From Pseudoalteromonas flavipulchra NCIMB 2033 = ATCC BAA-314 (GTDB taxonomy: Bacteria; Pseudomonadota; Gammaproteobacteria; Enterobacterales; Alteromonadaceae): 64,000 nt of DNA. Positions 37,096 through 47,500 of the stretch are shown here, piece by piece. The translations under genes and the position numbers were made by a program. The notes under the pieces are model-generated. The model had not been told where the DNA came from and ran no database searches. It saw nothing but the letters and a program-made list of their open reading frames with translations. The stretch spans positions 1 to 64,000 of the forward strand of contig JWIH01000016.1 in NCBI GenBank assembly GCA_000814665.1, written 5' to 3'. How positions within the stretch are numbered: the stretch's first letter is position 1; every line of letters starts with the position of its first letter.

Positions 37096-38730
37096 ATGGA
37101 ATCGCAACGCACGTTTTTATTTATCGGTTTGTTGCTGGTTTCGTTCCTACTGTTCCAAGAGTGGACACAAGAACAAAACCCGCCACAAGCTGATACCAGT
37201 GCCGTCACACAACAAGTGGCGAACTCAACCCCAACAGAAGAGCAAGCTGATGTTCCAGCATCAAGCCAATCCGATGTCCCAGTTGTAGCAACTCAGGCAA
37301 CACGTTCTGTCATTAGTATCACTACCGATGTACTTTCGGTAAAAATTGATACTAAAGGCGGTGACATCGTTGAAGCCAACTTACTACAACACGCAGAAAC
37401 CCATGGCAGCGACACGCCTTTCATGTTACTTGGTGAATTTGAAGGCAAACAGTATGTTTCACAGAGTGGTTTAATTGGTTTAAACGGCCCTGATGCAAAC
37501 AAAGCTGGTCGCCCAGTCTATGAGTCTGCACAACAGCAATATGAGCTTAATGGCGATACATTACGTGTACCACTGACTTTTACTGATGAGAAAGGCGTAC
37601 AGTACACAAAAACTTATGTATTTAAAGCAGGTAAATATGATGTTGACTTAGAATACCAAGTTAACAACACCACCTCATCACCTGTTCAAGTACAACTATA
37701 CACACAAATCAAACGTACACGCCAAGATAAAGGCAGCATGGTTGATCAGACCTACTTAGGCGCAGCCTATGGTACCGCTGAAGAGCCTTATGAGAAATAC
37801 AGCTTCTCTGATATGGCGGATGCGAACCTGAATAAAAATACCCAAGGCGGCTACGTTGCTTTCCTACAGCACTACTTCGTCAGTGCATGGGTGCCAGATC
37901 AGCAAACCAATAATACAATTTATACCGCGCTTAGAAATGGCAATGGTATTGTTGGTATGAAGAGCGAGCCAACCAATGTTCAAGCAAACAGCACGGCAAC
38001 TATCCATGCGGTGTACTACATGGGTCCTAAAGACACAGAAGCGCTTGAAGCAATTCAAGAAGACCTAGATCTCACAGTAGACTACGGCTGGTTATGGTTT
38101 ATTTCACAACCGTTACTGACGCTGCTTAAGTTCCTTTACGGTATTTTAGGTAACTGGGGTTTGGCGATTATTGCTATCACTTTGATTGTGAAAACGGCGT
38201 TATATCCTCTAACTAAAGCGCAATACACCTCAATGGCTAAAATGCGCATGCTACAGCCTAAGATGCAGGCACTAAAAGAGCGTTATGGCGATGACCGCCA
38301 GAAGTTCGGCCAAGCGATGATGGAAATGTACCGTAAGGAAAAAGTGAACCCAATGGGTGGCTGTTTCCCACTATTACTACAAATGCCAATCTTCCTAGCC
38401 TTGTTCTACGTATTCCTTGAATCAACAGAACTACGTCATGCTGAGTTTATGTTGTGGCTAACGGATCTATCATCAATGGACCCGTACTACGTACTACCTG
38501 TGCTATTTGGCGCAAGTATGTTCCTAACACAAAAACTACAGCCGATGACAGTTACAGACCCAATGCAACAAAAGATGATGACTTACATGCCAGTCGTGTT
38601 CTCAATCTTCTTTATTTGGTTCCCATCAGGTCTGGTACTTTACTGGTTGGTTTCAAACCTTATCTCTATCGCTCAGATGCTTATCATCTACCGTGGCATG
38701 GAGAAAAAAGGCATGAAAGTACGCGGTTAA
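37096..38730 (+). CDS. yidC: membrane protein insertase YidC
   Basis: A 544-aa inner-membrane insertase (Oxa1/Alb3 family), close to E. coli YidC (548 aa). It has an N-terminal membrane segment (~6-22), a Gln/Thr-rich linker, a large periplasmic beta-sandwich domain (~65-335) and a five-helix insertase core (~345-530). Core landmarks are YPLTKAQYTSMAKMRMLQPK, NPMGGCFPLLLQMPIFLALF and the final WLVSNLISIAQMLII. It ends the rpmH operon at a terminator. In many relatives mnmE follows directly; here 4.4 kb of other genes intervene. Confidence 0.98.
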   Translation: MESQRTFLFIGLLLVSFLLFQEWTQEQNPPQADTSAVTQQVANSTPTEEQADVPASSQSDVPVVATQATRSVISITTDVLSVKIDTKGGDIVEANLLQHAETHGSDTPFMLLGEFEGKQYVSQSGLIGLNGPDANKAGRPVYESAQQQYELNGDTLRVPLTFTDEKGVQYTKTYVFKAGKYDVDLEYQVNNTTSSPVQVQLYTQIKRTRQDKGSMVDQTYLGAAYGTAEEPYEKYSFSDMADANLNKNTQGGYVAFLQHYFVSAWVPDQQTNNTIYTALRNGNGIVGMKSEPTNVQANSTATIHAVYYMGPKDTEALEAIQEDLDLTVDYGWLWFISQPLLTLLKFLYGILGNWGLAIIAITLIVKTALYPLTKAQYTSMAKMRMLQPKMQALKERYGDDRQKFGQAMMEMYRKEKVNPMGGCFPLLLQMPIFLALFYVFLESTELRHAEFMLWLTDLSSMDPYYVLPVLFGASMFLTQKLQPMTVTDPMQQKMMTYMPVVFSIFFIWFPSGLVLYWLVSNLISIAQMLIIYRGMEKKGMKVRG

Positions 38731-38747
38731 TTCTGACGTAATACACT

Positions 38748-38778
38748 AAAAAGCGGCTCTCCTTTGAGCCGTTTTTTT
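38748..38778 (+). terminator. rho-independent terminator after yidC
   Basis: A stem AAAGCGGCTC / GAGCCGTTTT (with one offset pair) and a T7 tract lie about 20 bases beyond the yidC stop. It separates the rpmH-yidC operon from the redox operon. Confidence 0.83.
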
Positions 38779-38894
38779 ATGCATTTTAAACAAGCACTTG
38801 ATAAAATTTGATAGCGATTTTATGACGATTTGATAGGTCAAACCTGGGCTATCCGTCATGCTCTTTTGCAGTTAAAAAATGCAAAGAGAAGACG

Positions 38895-39566
38895 ATGCTT
38901 GAATCTACGTTACTACAGGCACTCTCCAGTGCCGAAACTGATTGGTGGTTAGTGCCTATTGCACTCTTAGTCGGTGTACTCACCAGCTTTACGCCCTGCG
39001 TATATCCCATACTTCCCATAACTGTTGCGACTCTTAGCCAACAACGCCATATTCGCCTTGCCCCAATCTGGTATGCACTAGGCTTTGCAGCTGTGTACGC
39101 CGCGCTTGGATTTATTGCAGCATTAACCGGTAGCTTCTTTGGCCAGGTAGCAACAAACCCTTGGGTGCTGCTTATTTTTGCCAATCTATTACTCTACTTT
39201 GCTGCGGTATCAAAAGGCTTAATCTCGCTGCCACGCTTGCCAAATGCGATTGCAACAGGCTCGCCAGCACCTCTTCTAATGGGCATGGCCAGCGCTCTTG
39301 TTGCGGCTCCCTGTACGTCTCCAATTCTAGGTGGCTTATTGCTCTTCGTTGCTAATGCCCAGCAACCTCTATTAGGAGGCGCACTGCTGTTTAGTTTTGC
39401 GCTCGGTATGAGCACCTTATTACTGCTAGCAGGGCTAAGCACACGCTTTTTGCATACATTACCAAGATCTGGAGCTTGGTTAAATCACATCACTACAGCA
39501 ACCGCACTTATCTTAGCCGCAATGGCGCAATATTTTCTTATTCAAGCTGGCAAAAGTTGGCTATAA
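38895..39566 (+). CDS. DsbD/CcdA-like membrane electron-transfer protein
   Basis: A 223-aa protein with about six hydrophobic segments, related to the membrane (beta) domain of DsbD and to CcdA. It keeps the paired cysteines in FTPCVYPILP (C35) and AAPCTSPILGG (C140), which in the family shuttle electrons from cytoplasmic thioredoxin across the membrane. The usual periplasmic alpha and gamma domains of DsbD are absent. The 17-base gap to the TlpA-like gene suggests one operon that supplies reductant to it. The exact substrate is unknown. Confidence 0.82.
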   Translation: MLESTLLQALSSAETDWWLVPIALLVGVLTSFTPCVYPILPITVATLSQQRHIRLAPIWYALGFAAVYAALGFIAALTGSFFGQVATNPWVLLIFANLLLYFAAVSKGLISLPRLPNAIATGSPAPLLMGMASALVAAPCTSPILGGLLLFVANAQQPLLGGALLFSFALGMSTLLLLAGLSTRFLHTLPRSGAWLNHITTATALILAAMAQYFLIQAGKSWL

Positions 39567-39583
39567 AACGCAAAGGAACCACC

Positions 39584-40042
39584 ATGAAAAAAATCGTATT
39601 TTATTCACTCTTTATGTTACTCAGCACAATGTCTGCAGCAAAGGACTATCCCGTACTTACCGCCAATACGCTTGCAAACAATACCGTAACCAGTCAAGGC
39701 AAAGTCACTTACTTGAAGTTTTGGGCAACGTGGTGCTCCTACTGTGTGGAAGAAATGCCACTGCTTGAGCAAAGCTTTCAGCAAGCCAATAACCACTATC
39801 AGGTTATCGCAGTCAATATCGGCTTCAATCAGTCAAAAAAAGGCGTGCAAGCTTTCCTTGATAAACATGATTACCAATTTCCAACGGTATTTGATGGTAG
39901 TGGCAAGATAACTCAGCAGTTTCAAGTGTTAGGCACGCCACAACATATCCTCATTGATGAAAACGGCAAAGAAATCTATCGCAGCGCATTGTTTACAGAT
40001 GAGCTGCAACAACATCTGAGCACACTCCAAGGAGCAAACTAA
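39584..40042 (+). CDS. TlpA-family thioredoxin-like protein
   Basis: A 152-aa periplasmic thioredoxin-fold protein. A signal peptide covers ~1-19 (cleavage near SAAKDY). The redox motif is WATWCSYC (C51, C54), and the cis-proline loop is LGTPQHILID (~126). TlpA/ResA-type proteins reduce periplasmic disulfides. An ATG at 39584 with AAAGGAA upstream is the clear start. The stop overlaps the start of the next gene as TAATG, so the two are translationally coupled. Confidence 0.88.
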   Translation: MKKIVFYSLFMLLSTMSAAKDYPVLTANTLANNTVTSQGKVTYLKFWATWCSYCVEEMPLLEQSFQQANNHYQVIAVNIGFNQSKKGVQAFLDKHDYQFPTVFDGSGKITQQFQVLGTPQHILIDENGKEIYRSALFTDELQQHLSTLQGAN

Positions 40043-40779
40043 TGTCATCAATTAAAGCCCTACTTATGTTCGCCGCTTTGTGCCTCAGCGTGTTTGCGCA
40101 CGCTAACACGCAAGAGTATGTGTTTATTAATATTTGGGATGAGTATGTACAGCCCACGACTCTACCAACGCCACTAGCACCAAGGAGATTGCTACAGCCC
40201 GATATTAATATTGATGAGGCAAGCTTAGCGCAGTTTAAAACGGCCTACCCAAGCTATGCTGAGTTAGCCATTGATAAGCAAAACCAGTTGCTGCAACGCT
40301 TTGCAATAAGGCAAACACCTGTTCGTGTTATCGTTAAAGACGACAAAGTTATCAAACGAGAGTTGTTGACGACTAACAGTGCACCAAGCACAGAGAAAGA
40401 AACACGGATCCCATTGCAAACACTCACAGGTATGCCATTTTCGATAGCGACTATAAACAGTCAATACAGAGTGTTATTTTTCAGTGATAGTTTGTGTCCG
40501 TTTCAACATATTCCTGCCTGTGAAATGAGGATAAAGCAAAACAATCAACTCGCTGACTCGAGTGCGTATCCAGTCGTTACTGTGATTAAGCCCTTTTATG
40601 TGGAAGAACAAAGTGCTCGAGACTACCAACAACGCTTTGAGGTCAAACACGATATTGTGTTCGATCACCACAACGAAGTATTTAGCCAGTTTGAGATTAG
40701 AGAGCTACCTTACTGGGTGGTACAAGACAAACAAGGTGAAGTCGTTTATCGCGGCAACCAGCCACCCAACATAGACTAG
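40042..40779 (+). CDS. periplasmic protein with two degenerate thioredoxin-like domains
   Basis: A 245-aa exported protein with a signal peptide of ~21 residues (FAHA|NTQEY). I read two thioredoxin-like units. Unit one (~25-110) has YVFINIWDEY where TlpA proteins have the CxxC, so the redox cysteines are missing, then a cis-Pro-like RQTPVRVIVKDDK. Unit two (~140-240) has VLFFSDSLCPFQHIPAC (C152, C160, seven residues between) and a cis-Pro-like RELPYWVVQDKQGEVVYRG. The domain reading is my inference from pattern. It is co-translated with the TlpA-like gene and its end is three bases from the convergent regulator gene. Confidence 0.7.
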   Translation: MSSIKALLMFAALCLSVFAHANTQEYVFINIWDEYVQPTTLPTPLAPRRLLQPDINIDEASLAQFKTAYPSYAELAIDKQNQLLQRFAIRQTPVRVIVKDDKVIKRELLTTNSAPSTEKETRIPLQTLTGMPFSIATINSQYRVLFFSDSLCPFQHIPACEMRIKQNNQLADSSAYPVVTVIKPFYVEEQSARDYQQRFEVKHDIVFDHHNEVFSQFEIRELPYWVVQDKQGEVVYRGNQPPNID

Positions 40780-40782
40780 AGC

Positions 40783-43020
40783 CTAATTTATCGTCCATTT
40801 ACTCTGACAATAGACGCTGTAAGGGGCATCGATGAGCTCAGTAATAAAGTGCTTATCAATGCTGCTTTGCTGGCGTATTTGCAGCAGCTGTTGCTGTAAT
40901 AATTGGCTGTTTTCGAGTCCGGCCAATTTATCTGAAAAGCGCTTTTGCAGCGCTTCTTCTTTTAACATATCAGCCGCAACAACACCGTAAAGCAACAAAA
41001 GATGTGAATTGGTATGTTGATGTTCAGTAATGATCTCAAGCGCTTGTTGAGGCTCATTTCTCAAAAGGTGGATATACATTTTCGTATAGAGCGCATAGGT
41101 CTCAACTTCTTGTAGCTGTAACGTTTGATAGTCTTGCATTGCTTCAATCGTCAACGGCTCTGCTAATTCGAGCTTGCCCGCTTTGATCCAGGTCCAACCC
41201 AGTAACAATTTAACGTTGGCACGCGTAACTGAAGAAATATAATCGCTTTCTAACAGCATTTGATATTGCGTAATTGCACTTTGCATTGCATCCGTATCAC
41301 CCGTTTGCAATGCGATATCCATATGCGCCATGCCAATCAGTAATTGCTGTTGCTCATAGCTTGGAATAAAACGCGGCTCGCCGTTAATCTCTTTTAAATA
41401 ACGTAGCGCTTTCTCCCCCTTATGTAGCTGAATATAGTAGAACCCTAGGTAAGTGAGTATTTGCTTTTCTAAATAGTGATAACCATTTTTCTGAGCTAAA
41501 GCGAGGGCTTTTAATAAACTAGGCTCACTTTCAACCACTGGCACTAAGTAATTTTGACCATAAGCAAACAAAGCTTTTATTAGATTCATGGTCTGCTCTG
41601 TTTGCTCATAATAGGCAATGGCTTGCGCGAGTACAGGTTTACTCTTCTCTAAGTTCAGTAACGTTTTTTCAGCGGGACCAGCCGCTGGTGGATTGGCAAG
41701 ATAGAAACTCCGCTGTGCTTCGCTATAGGCAAACGATCGACTACCTATCAAAACATGCGCTGAACTCATCGCTTGCTGGTATTCATCCCAACGTTGTAAC
41801 ACCCAAAAAGCATCCGCTTTGAGTTGATATGCCATCGCTATCAATTCAACTTGCTGGCTTTGCTCAGCAGCATCGAGAGCAAGCTGAGCTTGCTGCAACG
41901 CTTGCTGATGTAAGCCTTGTGCCTTGAAAAACTCTCCGTAATAGAGGTGGTAGCGAGCACGAGTCGCGATTGAAGCTGAACTTAGTGAAACCTGTTCGAA
42001 TCGACGTGTGGCAGAATCAATATCACCGAGCTGCCAACAAATTTGCGCAAGCTCCAACTGGCTTTCTAGATGTTCCGGCATTTGTGCCACAGCCGCCTCA
42101 AAATATGCCTTTGCCAGTTGAGGTCCCTGTTCATTTAATGCTTGTACACCGCGGTAATAGTCATTCATTGCTAGATTTAAGGATGATTTTTTGGCGGATT
42201 TAGTGTCAACACCTAGCGCTAACTGCGCAATAACCTCTGTTGCAATCGCTTCAAAGCTCTCATCTAACTGTTCAACAATTATCTCGCTTTGCTTATCTCC
42301 ATAAGTAACACTGAGTAAAAAACGCTGTTGTATCGGCTTGAGTGAAAGCGTGAGCTGATTAATCGCACTATTCTCTGCAAGCTCAGGATATTGGCTTCGC
42401 GGTACTAATTGATAATGAGACTGTAAATGTTGTCTCAATGCAGCTTCAAGCGCATAACCCCACCACGCATTGGCTTGCACACCCGTCTCATTCACCATAG
42501 GCACAATGATTAACGAGTCTTGCTCAGCTTGTATACGAGTGACAACGGGTACTGAGCTAGAAACGAGATAAACACTCGCCGCGACTCCACTTAACGCAAC
42601 AGCGCCAACGACAAGCATCGCCTTCATTGTTGTAGTGAATTTGAATGTGTTAAATGTGCGGCTCTCAACAGGACAAATCCACTGATAACCTTGCTGTGGT
42701 ATGGTTTTAATAAAGGTGGGTTGCTGGGCGTTATCTTTGAGGGCTTGTCTTAGCTCAGTGATACTTTGTGTTAGTGCAGCTTCTCTAAACTCACCGTGTT
42801 GCCACAACGTGCTGAGCAATGTTTCACGTGTAACAATTTGATTTGGATGGGCTAAAAAATAAGCCAACAGCTGCGCAACTCTCGGCCTCAGTGGCACTTG
42901 CTCAGCATCACGATATAAACACGAGACATTTGGATCGAAGCGGTATTGAAGAAAGTGCAGCACAGCGTTAGTTTCCCTTATACAACCTTTGCTAATAAGA
43001 ACAGTAAAAACTGTGACCAT
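40783..43020 (-). CDS. ToxR/CadC-like membrane transcription regulator with TPR region
   Basis: A 745-aa one-component regulator. An OmpR-type winged-helix DNA-binding domain lies at ~26-115 (VPLRPRVAQLLAYFLAHPNQIVTRETLLSTLW, ending in the typical IPQQGYQWICPV). A single membrane segment follows at ~133-154, then a periplasmic region with TPR-like helices (~250-700). CadC/ToxR relatives sense the periplasm directly. I chose the ATG at 43020; the frame extends to a TTG at 43035 and the first ~20 residues are atypical, so the start is uncertain. It is convergent with the redox operon, three bases apart. Confidence 0.82.
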   Translation of the reverse strand: MVTVFTVLISKGCIRETNAVLHFLQYRFDPNVSCLYRDAEQVPLRPRVAQLLAYFLAHPNQIVTRETLLSTLWQHGEFREAALTQSITELRQALKDNAQQPTFIKTIPQQGYQWICPVESRTFNTFKFTTTMKAMLVVGAVALSGVAASVYLVSSSVPVVTRIQAEQDSLIIVPMVNETGVQANAWWGYALEAALRQHLQSHYQLVPRSQYPELAENSAINQLTLSLKPIQQRFLLSVTYGDKQSEIIVEQLDESFEAIATEVIAQLALGVDTKSAKKSSLNLAMNDYYRGVQALNEQGPQLAKAYFEAAVAQMPEHLESQLELAQICWQLGDIDSATRRFEQVSLSSASIATRARYHLYYGEFFKAQGLHQQALQQAQLALDAAEQSQQVELIAMAYQLKADAFWVLQRWDEYQQAMSSAHVLIGSRSFAYSEAQRSFYLANPPAAGPAEKTLLNLEKSKPVLAQAIAYYEQTEQTMNLIKALFAYGQNYLVPVVESEPSLLKALALAQKNGYHYLEKQILTYLGFYYIQLHKGEKALRYLKEINGEPRFIPSYEQQQLLIGMAHMDIALQTGDTDAMQSAITQYQMLLESDYISSVTRANVKLLLGWTWIKAGKLELAEPLTIEAMQDYQTLQLQEVETYALYTKMYIHLLRNEPQQALEIITEHQHTNSHLLLLYGVVAADMLKEEALQKRFSDKLAGLENSQLLQQQLLQIRQQSSIDKHFITELIDAPYSVYCQSKWTIN
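42820..42835. promoter_or_regulatory. parS-like site in the regulator gene
   Basis: TGTTTCACGTGTAACA matches the general bacterial parS consensus TGTTTCACGTGAAACA at 15 of 16 positions, and the recF parS sites at 14 of 16. It may be a third ParB site; the single broken palindrome pair leaves this open. Confidence 0.45.
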
Positions 43021-43174
43021 AATTATACCTGACAAAAGCGCATAACCGTATCATTAAGGTCATCAACCACCCAAAATGCAATGAGCAGACTTAGATATTA
43101 CCCACCAGCTATACCTGAGATATATCAATTGCTGTACAATTATGGCTATTAACCAGACAGTCTAAAGAGTCATC

Positions 43175-44539
43175 ATGATCGCACAAGACACCATAGCAGC
43201 ACAGGCTACCGCACCGGGTCGCGGTGGCGTTGGTATTATTCGAGTTTCAGGGTGTAAAGCCCGAGCAGTTGCCGAGCAAATCTTAGGTAAATGCCCAAAA
43301 ACTCGCTATGCCGAATACCTGCCATTCAATACCCTAGCAGGTGAACAACTAGACCAAGGTATTGCATTGTTCTTCCAAGGGCCGAACTCATTCACCGGTG
43401 AAGATGTCCTTGAGTTACAAGGCCACGGTGGCCCCGTGGTACTTGATATGCTGTTAAAGGAAATCAGCAAAATTGAGCAAGTGCGCTTGGCAAAGCCTGG
43501 TGAGTTCTCAGAACGTGCTTTTATGAACGACAAGCTAGACTTAACGCAAGCAGAAGCTATCGCAGACTTGATCAACGCCACCAGCGAGCAAGCTGCAAAA
43601 AGCGCGCTACATTCACTACAAGGTGACTTTTCTAAACATATCAATACGTTGGTTGAGAAAGTAATTCATCTGCGCATGTACGTAGAAGCCGCAATTGACT
43701 TCCCCGACGAAGAAATCGACTTTCTTTCCGATGGTAAAGTCTCGGGTGACTTAGAAGCCATTATTCAGCAACTCGCAGAAGTACGTAAACAAGCCAAGCA
43801 AGGCAGCATCATGCGTGAAGGCATGCGCGTGGTGATTGCAGGCCGCCCTAATGCTGGTAAATCTTCACTACTCAATGCCTTAGCAGGCCGTGAAGCTGCG
43901 ATTGTTACTGACATCGCAGGTACCACACGAGACGTACTACGTGAACATATTCATATTGATGGCATGCCGCTTCATATTATCGACACCGCAGGACTTCGTG
44001 ATAGTCCAGACAAAGTAGAACAAATAGGTATTGAGCGTGCTTGGGAAGAGATCCGCGGCGCCGATCACGTACTATTTATGGTGGATGGCACCGAAACCCA
44101 CGAAACCGATCCTGCGAAGATCTGGCCTGATTTTATCGAGCAATTACCACAAGGCATGGAAATTACCGTGATCCGCAATAAAGTCGATTTAAGCGGTGAA
44201 GCCGTTGGCGCAACAACGAGTGATGGCCATACCCTTATCCGTTTAAGTGCTAAAGACATTCAAGGCATTGATTTATTGAGGGAACACCTAAAAGCCTGTA
44301 TTGGATTTACTGGTGCAACTGAAGGTGGCTTTATGGCTCGCCGTCGTCACTTAGACGCCCTAGAACGCGCTGCTGAGCACCTAGAAATAGGTCAAACTCA
44401 GCTAGAAATGCATATTGCCGGTGAAATTTTGGCAGAAGAGCTACGCCTTACCCAGCAATACCTCAATGAGATCACCGGTGAATTCACCTCCGACGACTTG
44501 CTTGGCAAAATCTTTAGCTCGTTTTGTATCGGTAAATAA
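43175..44539 (+). CDS. mnmE: tRNA uridine-5-carboxymethylaminomethyl(34) synthesis GTPase MnmE
   Basis: A 454-aa GTPase that, with MnmG, makes (c)mnm5U34 in tRNAs. The N-terminal tetrahydrofolate-binding domain (~1-118) has [22 protein letters not shown]. The inserted G domain (~215-375) has [21 protein letters not shown] and NKVD. The C-terminal catalytic motif CIGK ends the protein. Length equals E. coli MnmE (454 aa). Its partner mnmG lies 6.6 kb downstream on the same strand. Confidence 0.98.
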   Translation: MIAQDTIAAQATAPGRGGVGIIRVSGCKARAVAEQILGKCPKTRYAEYLPFNTLAGEQLDQGIALFFQGPNSFTGEDVLELQGHGGPVVLDMLLKEISKIEQVRLAKPGEFSERAFMNDKLDLTQAEAIADLINATSEQAAKSALHSLQGDFSKHINTLVEKVIHLRMYVEAAIDFPDEEIDFLSDGKVSGDLEAIIQQLAEVRKQAKQGSIMREGMRVVIAGRPNAGKSSLLNALAGREAAIVTDIAGTTRDVLREHIHIDGMPLHIIDTAGLRDSPDKVEQIGIERAWEEIRGADHVLFMVDGTETHETDPAKIWPDFIEQLPQGMEITVIRNKVDLSGEAVGATTSDGHTLIRLSAKDIQGIDLLREHLKACIGFTGATEGGFMARRRHLDALERAAEHLEIGQTQLEMHIAGEILAEELRLTQQYLNEITGEFTSDDLLGKIFSSFCIGK

Positions 44540-44554
44540 CCTAAATATCTGAGT

Positions 44555-44583
44555 CGTCATACGCCCTTTTTTGGGCGTATGAC
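44555..44583. terminator. hairpin between convergent mnmE and the 1195-aa gene
   Basis: An 11-bp perfect stem GTCATACGCCC / GGGCGTATGAC has a T6 loop. No T-tract follows the stem on either strand, so classical intrinsic termination is doubtful, though its place between convergent genes fits. Confidence 0.45.
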
Positions 44584-44589
44584 TACACA

Positions 44590-47500
44590 CTAACCAGCGT
44601 ATTGGTTTACCGCTTCTTTTACCTTGCGAGATTTGTCTTTTCTTAATGGATCTAGCAATGCTTCAGCGTCTGCTGCTTGGCTGAATATTTCAGGAAGTTC
44701 AGCGCGGCGATCAGCATATAAATAGCTCAAACTCTGTTTAAAACTGCCATATTGGCCACGAGCATGTGCCACGATAAATTCACGACATACATCAAAGTGA
44801 CTGCGCTTAATACAAAACAGCACCAAATGTTCGGGTTTAACGCCGATATCAAATAACCAGGTGAGCAAAAATGCCATGCCGGTTTCGGACGCTTCGCCTT
44901 CATATTCACCGCTTTTCGATAGGTAAGTTTCAAAATCTATCTCATTGTGTGCCAGTTGATGTAATAGCCAAGGTTGTTCCATTTGCGCTTCAATTAATTT
45001 AAAGCCCCGATAATCATGATTAAGAAGCAGACGTACCAGTTTGTTGCGACGCTTAGCATCTAACATCCACACAAACTGACGAAGACTATACATTTGATAT
45101 TCATCGGCATCGATACACATAAACTCGGTGGAGATTTGCCCTTTAAACAGCGCAGCCATGACATCAAACTCGGCCTCGTTATGTAGATAAGCCATCGTTT
45201 GCTCAACAATGGCTTTAATGCGATTGGACTGCACTTGCAGCTCAGCCACGCGTTTTATAATAGCCGCACGCTCAAGCTGCTCTGAAAATATCAGTAACGG
45301 CCCAGATGGCAACCTTTCTTCATACCAAGCAAGCGGCACCTCATGATCGGCCATCACAATAACGTAATTGTCTCCTTGCTGTTGTAACACAGTGCACGCT
45401 TCCCAACTTCGACCATCAACATGGCAAGGTTTATCGTGTATTGAGAGGCTATCCGCTACAATGGCTTTATGCAGCTTCTTTGGTAACTTTTCACCTTCAC
45501 CGAAATATAGACAATCCCGACCTAATTCCTGTGCTAACGCATGCTCCCAAGAGTGCAGGTTTAATTGCACAAAAATATCAATCGCGCGCTGTAAATCATG
45601 GCTGAAATCAAGCTCAACTTCCGGGTGTTTAAGCGACACATGATGTAAAAACTCAACTTTCGTGCGCTCATTGATATATGCGAGTCCCTGCTCCATAGCT
45701 TTGGCTTTGTTACGTCCCATGCTGCCAAACATACTGTTATCATCACTGGCTATTTCGCTGTAAATCTCTATCCAATTCAAGTAACGTTCGGAGTTATAAC
45801 GTTGGTTGCTCATTTCATAGGCATTCAGTATACCGCCATCTATTCCAGCTTTACTTAACTGTTCGTAGACCTCAATTTCATCGAGTATAGTGTCAAACTC
45901 TATGCTCCAATGATCATCCGAATAAGCACGAAGCACATTGCGTGCAACCCGAACTGGCGCTAGTGCAATAATAAATTGCCATAAACGACCTGCTTTGTAT
46001 TGCAGGGGTAAAGGTAGCTGTCGCAACCAAAATGCCGTTAGGGTAAAGCGTTGGAAATCATCATCAAAATCTTTAAAGAGCTGATAGCTTGACTGCTTTT
46101 CACTAAACTTGTTTAGGTAAAGATCGCCGCGACAACACTCATCTCGATACAACTGCGGCTGCACTAATGCCAATAAACTGCTTAAATCATCTTGCGGCGT
46201 GTCTGCAGTAAAGTAATCACAGATCCGCACTATTTGTGCCTCAGACAATCCTAAGTTATCAGGGTTATAATGATCGGACTTTTTATGACATTTCTGAATT
46301 ATGTGCTGTGCAGCGAGTTGCCAAATATGATTGTCGTTAAGATAATTTGCTAGTGCCTCAGTAATATCATCGCTAATATGCTGATTATAATCACTGTGCA
46401 GGTGATAGCTGGCCAGTGTAATTAATCCCATATCCAATTGCGACCATTGCTTTGGGTGGCACAGCGCACGCGATGAGCGGAAATGCTCATCGACCAACTT
46501 AAGATGCTTGCGACACAGTAATTCATCTTGGTTGGTGAAGTGACGAAATATCGACTGGATATTTTTAGCTTTAGCATTTTCAGCCGCGCTCTTGATATCA
46601 GACACGGAGAGTTGAGTATAACGCTGATAATAGGCTTCTCTGGAGAGTAGTGCTTCATCACCTTCGGTAAGTGATGCCATCATATATTTGCAAAACTCAC
46701 GCTTGCCTAGGGCATGGTAAAATACATCAATCACGCGAAGATACTGCTCAGCACGAGCTTGTAGTAAGTTATTTTCTACATCGTTGCGTACCGCAAGCGT
46801 CAACACCATGCCATTGGGTTGTGTATATTCAGCTTCTTCACTGAAGTGATCTGTAAGTAGATCGCCTCGCACAAGGCTGAGCACCGACTTCAGCTCCTCG
46901 ACTATACCTTGATTATTGCGCTCAAAACTACTCAATTGATCAATAAGATGCTCAGCCATGTCACTGGCATGCACTTTCGCTAATTCAAGCACATCTACTT
47001 CACAGATTGTTTCTAATACTGTTTGTCGTTCCCCAGTTTCAATGTAGCGCCACAATACTTCGCCTTGGGGCATAGCCAGCACTAAAGGTTTCAGCAAATT
47101 AGTACCATAGTTAAGCTCATATTTACGCTCACCTCTGGCAAGATAGGCACGATAATTTGCGCGAGCAGCAATGGCACTCTGTGCAATTTTAACTAATGGG
47201 CCTGCAACCTGTGATTGGACTTTTTGCTGTAAATCATACGCTTCATTTTCGAGGGTACTGCCAAAAAATGGCATTGCCATAAAGCTGTCTTTAGCCTCTT
47301 CATCGTCATAAAAACAGCTATGGGGGAATAGCGATTGATACAAAGAGATCACAGGCTGATGACCACTCAGGTCTTCTTCTTCATCCTCATCACACATGGT
47401 ATCGACATCGGCAAGTAATACGGGCTCAGCTTGAAAACGTGCAATGACTAATGCTTTAAATTGCTCATAACTCTCAGGATTTTCGCGTAAATATTCCCCA

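Noticed and set aside
44555..44583. Strong intrinsic terminator between mnmE and the 1195-aa gene
   Set aside because: The stem is perfect but no T-tract follows it on either strand; kept only as a hairpin with low confidence.
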